From: an uncultured Amylibacter sp. | GTDB lineage: Bacteria; Pseudomonadota; Alphaproteobacteria; Rhodobacterales; Rhodobacteraceae | Direction of reading: 5' to 3' | Assembly: GCA_938001995.1 (NCBI GenBank) | Contig: CALLAV010000134.1 | Span: 1-7,099, forward strand | DNA length: 7,099 nucleotides | In this document: positions 6,645-7,099 of the stretch, piece after piece | How positions within the stretch are numbered: the first letter of the stretch is position 1 | Layout: the number at the start of each line of letters is the position of its first letter | Notes under the pieces: generated by a model | The model's database searches: none | What the model saw: the letters and a program-made list of their open reading frames with translations, nothing else | Told to the model about the DNA's origin: nothing | Position numbers and translations under genes: made by a program

Positions 6645-7099
6645 ATGTTCCAAACCTTTGATGCCACCACCACGCCCGAAACGGGCGGCCCGCGCCTAAA
6701 GGACCTGCGCACCCAGATAAAAGCAGAAGGCCTCGACGGGTTCATTGTCCCGCGCGCGGATGCGCACCAAGGCGAATACGTCGCTGATTGCGACGCGCGG
6801 CTGGCGTGGCTTACAGGGTTCACAGGTTCAGCTGGCTTTTGCGTGGCCCTTGCAGATATCGCAGGCGTTTTCATCGACGGGCGCTACACCTTGCAAGTGC
6901 GCGATCAAGTTGACCTCAATCACTTTACGCCTGTGGATTACCCCAAAAACAACCTTGGCGACTGGCTCGCAAACACCGCCAAAAAAGGCGACGTCATCGG
7001 CTTTGACCCCTGGCTGCACACCAAAGGCGAAATCGACAAAGCCACAAAACAACTCACGGACACGGGCATCACGCTGCAACCCTGCGACAATCTTGTGGA
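6645..7099 (+). CDS. Xaa-Pro aminopeptidase (aminopeptidase P family), N-terminal part
   Basis: The first 151 codons of a gene that runs off the window. The translation opens MFQTFDATTTPETGGPRLKD and contains LDGFIVPRADAHQGEYV, LAWLTGFTGSAGFCVAL, VFIDGRYTLQVRDQVD and GFDPWLH. These are hallmark stretches of the N-terminal creatinase-like domain of the long aminopeptidase P proteins (about 600 residues) in Rhodobacterales. These enzymes remove an N-terminal residue preceding proline. The dinuclear metal site lies in the later pita-bread domain and is not in view, so activity cannot be judged. The ATG comes 3 bases after the cobT stop, with GGGG at 6635-6638 as ribosome-binding site inside the cobT end, so it is probably co-transcribed. 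No functional link to cobalamin is known to me; the gene is likely a passenger in the operon. Confidence 0.93.
   Translation, partial: MFQTFDATTTPETGGPRLKDLRTQIKAEGLDGFIVPRADAHQGEYVADCDARLAWLTGFTGSAGFCVALADIAGVFIDGRYTLQVRDQVDLNHFTPVDYPKNNLGDWLANTAKKGDVIGFDPWLHTKGEIDKATKQLTDTGITLQPCDNLV

Overview
This window looks like a chromosomal segment of an alphaproteobacterium, most likely a member of the Rhodobacterales (Roseobacter group). That placement is from memory of protein families, not a search. The CobS and CobT sequences, the Xaa-Pro aminopeptidase N-terminus (MFQTFDATTTPE) and the DUF4177-type protein with an acidic tail all read like Rhodobacterales proteins. Base composition is moderately GC-rich and gene density is high. 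No tRNA, rRNA, CRISPR array, transposase, phage gene or other sign of recent transfer is visible.

Layout. Positions 1-120 form an ambiguous window edge, where no upstream gene can be identified securely. A DUF4177-like protein (136-651, +) meets a BolA-family gene (641-910, -) tail to tail, and the two overlap by 11 bases. After a 168-base divergent spacer comes a class C J-domain protein (1079-1732, +). It converges, with a 13-base gap, on an aspartoacylase/succinylglutamate-desuccinylase-like M14 metallohydrolase (1746-2789, -). A second divergent spacer (2790-2983) precedes a tightly packed + strand run: cobS (2984-3970), two small unrecognised genes for exported or membrane-anchored proteins (3967-4401 and 4401-4760), cobT (4770-6641), and the first 151 codons of an Xaa-Pro aminopeptidase (6645 to the window end).

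How the genes fit together. CobS (AAA+ ATPase) and CobT (VWA/MIDAS protein) are two of the three subunits of the aerobic cobaltochelatase, which inserts Co2+ into hydrogenobyrinic acid a,c-diamide in cobalamin synthesis. The large subunit CobN is not in the window. The start/stop overlaps (ATGA, then TAATG, then a 9-base gap, then a 3-base gap) indicate one polycistronic message from cobS through cobT and probably into the aminopeptidase gene. BolA, the J-domain protein, the metallohydrolase and the aminopeptidase have no evident role in the chelatase reaction and are probably just neighbours.

The most interesting point is the pair of small two-cysteine envelope proteins translationally coupled between the two cytoplasmic chelatase subunits. 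Secondary points are three copies of TTGCAC plus a hairpin upstream of cobS, a Cys/His cluster in the J-domain protein, and the absence of any recognisable B12 riboswitch in front of cobS. I did not find convincing evidence of a wholly new multi-gene system.
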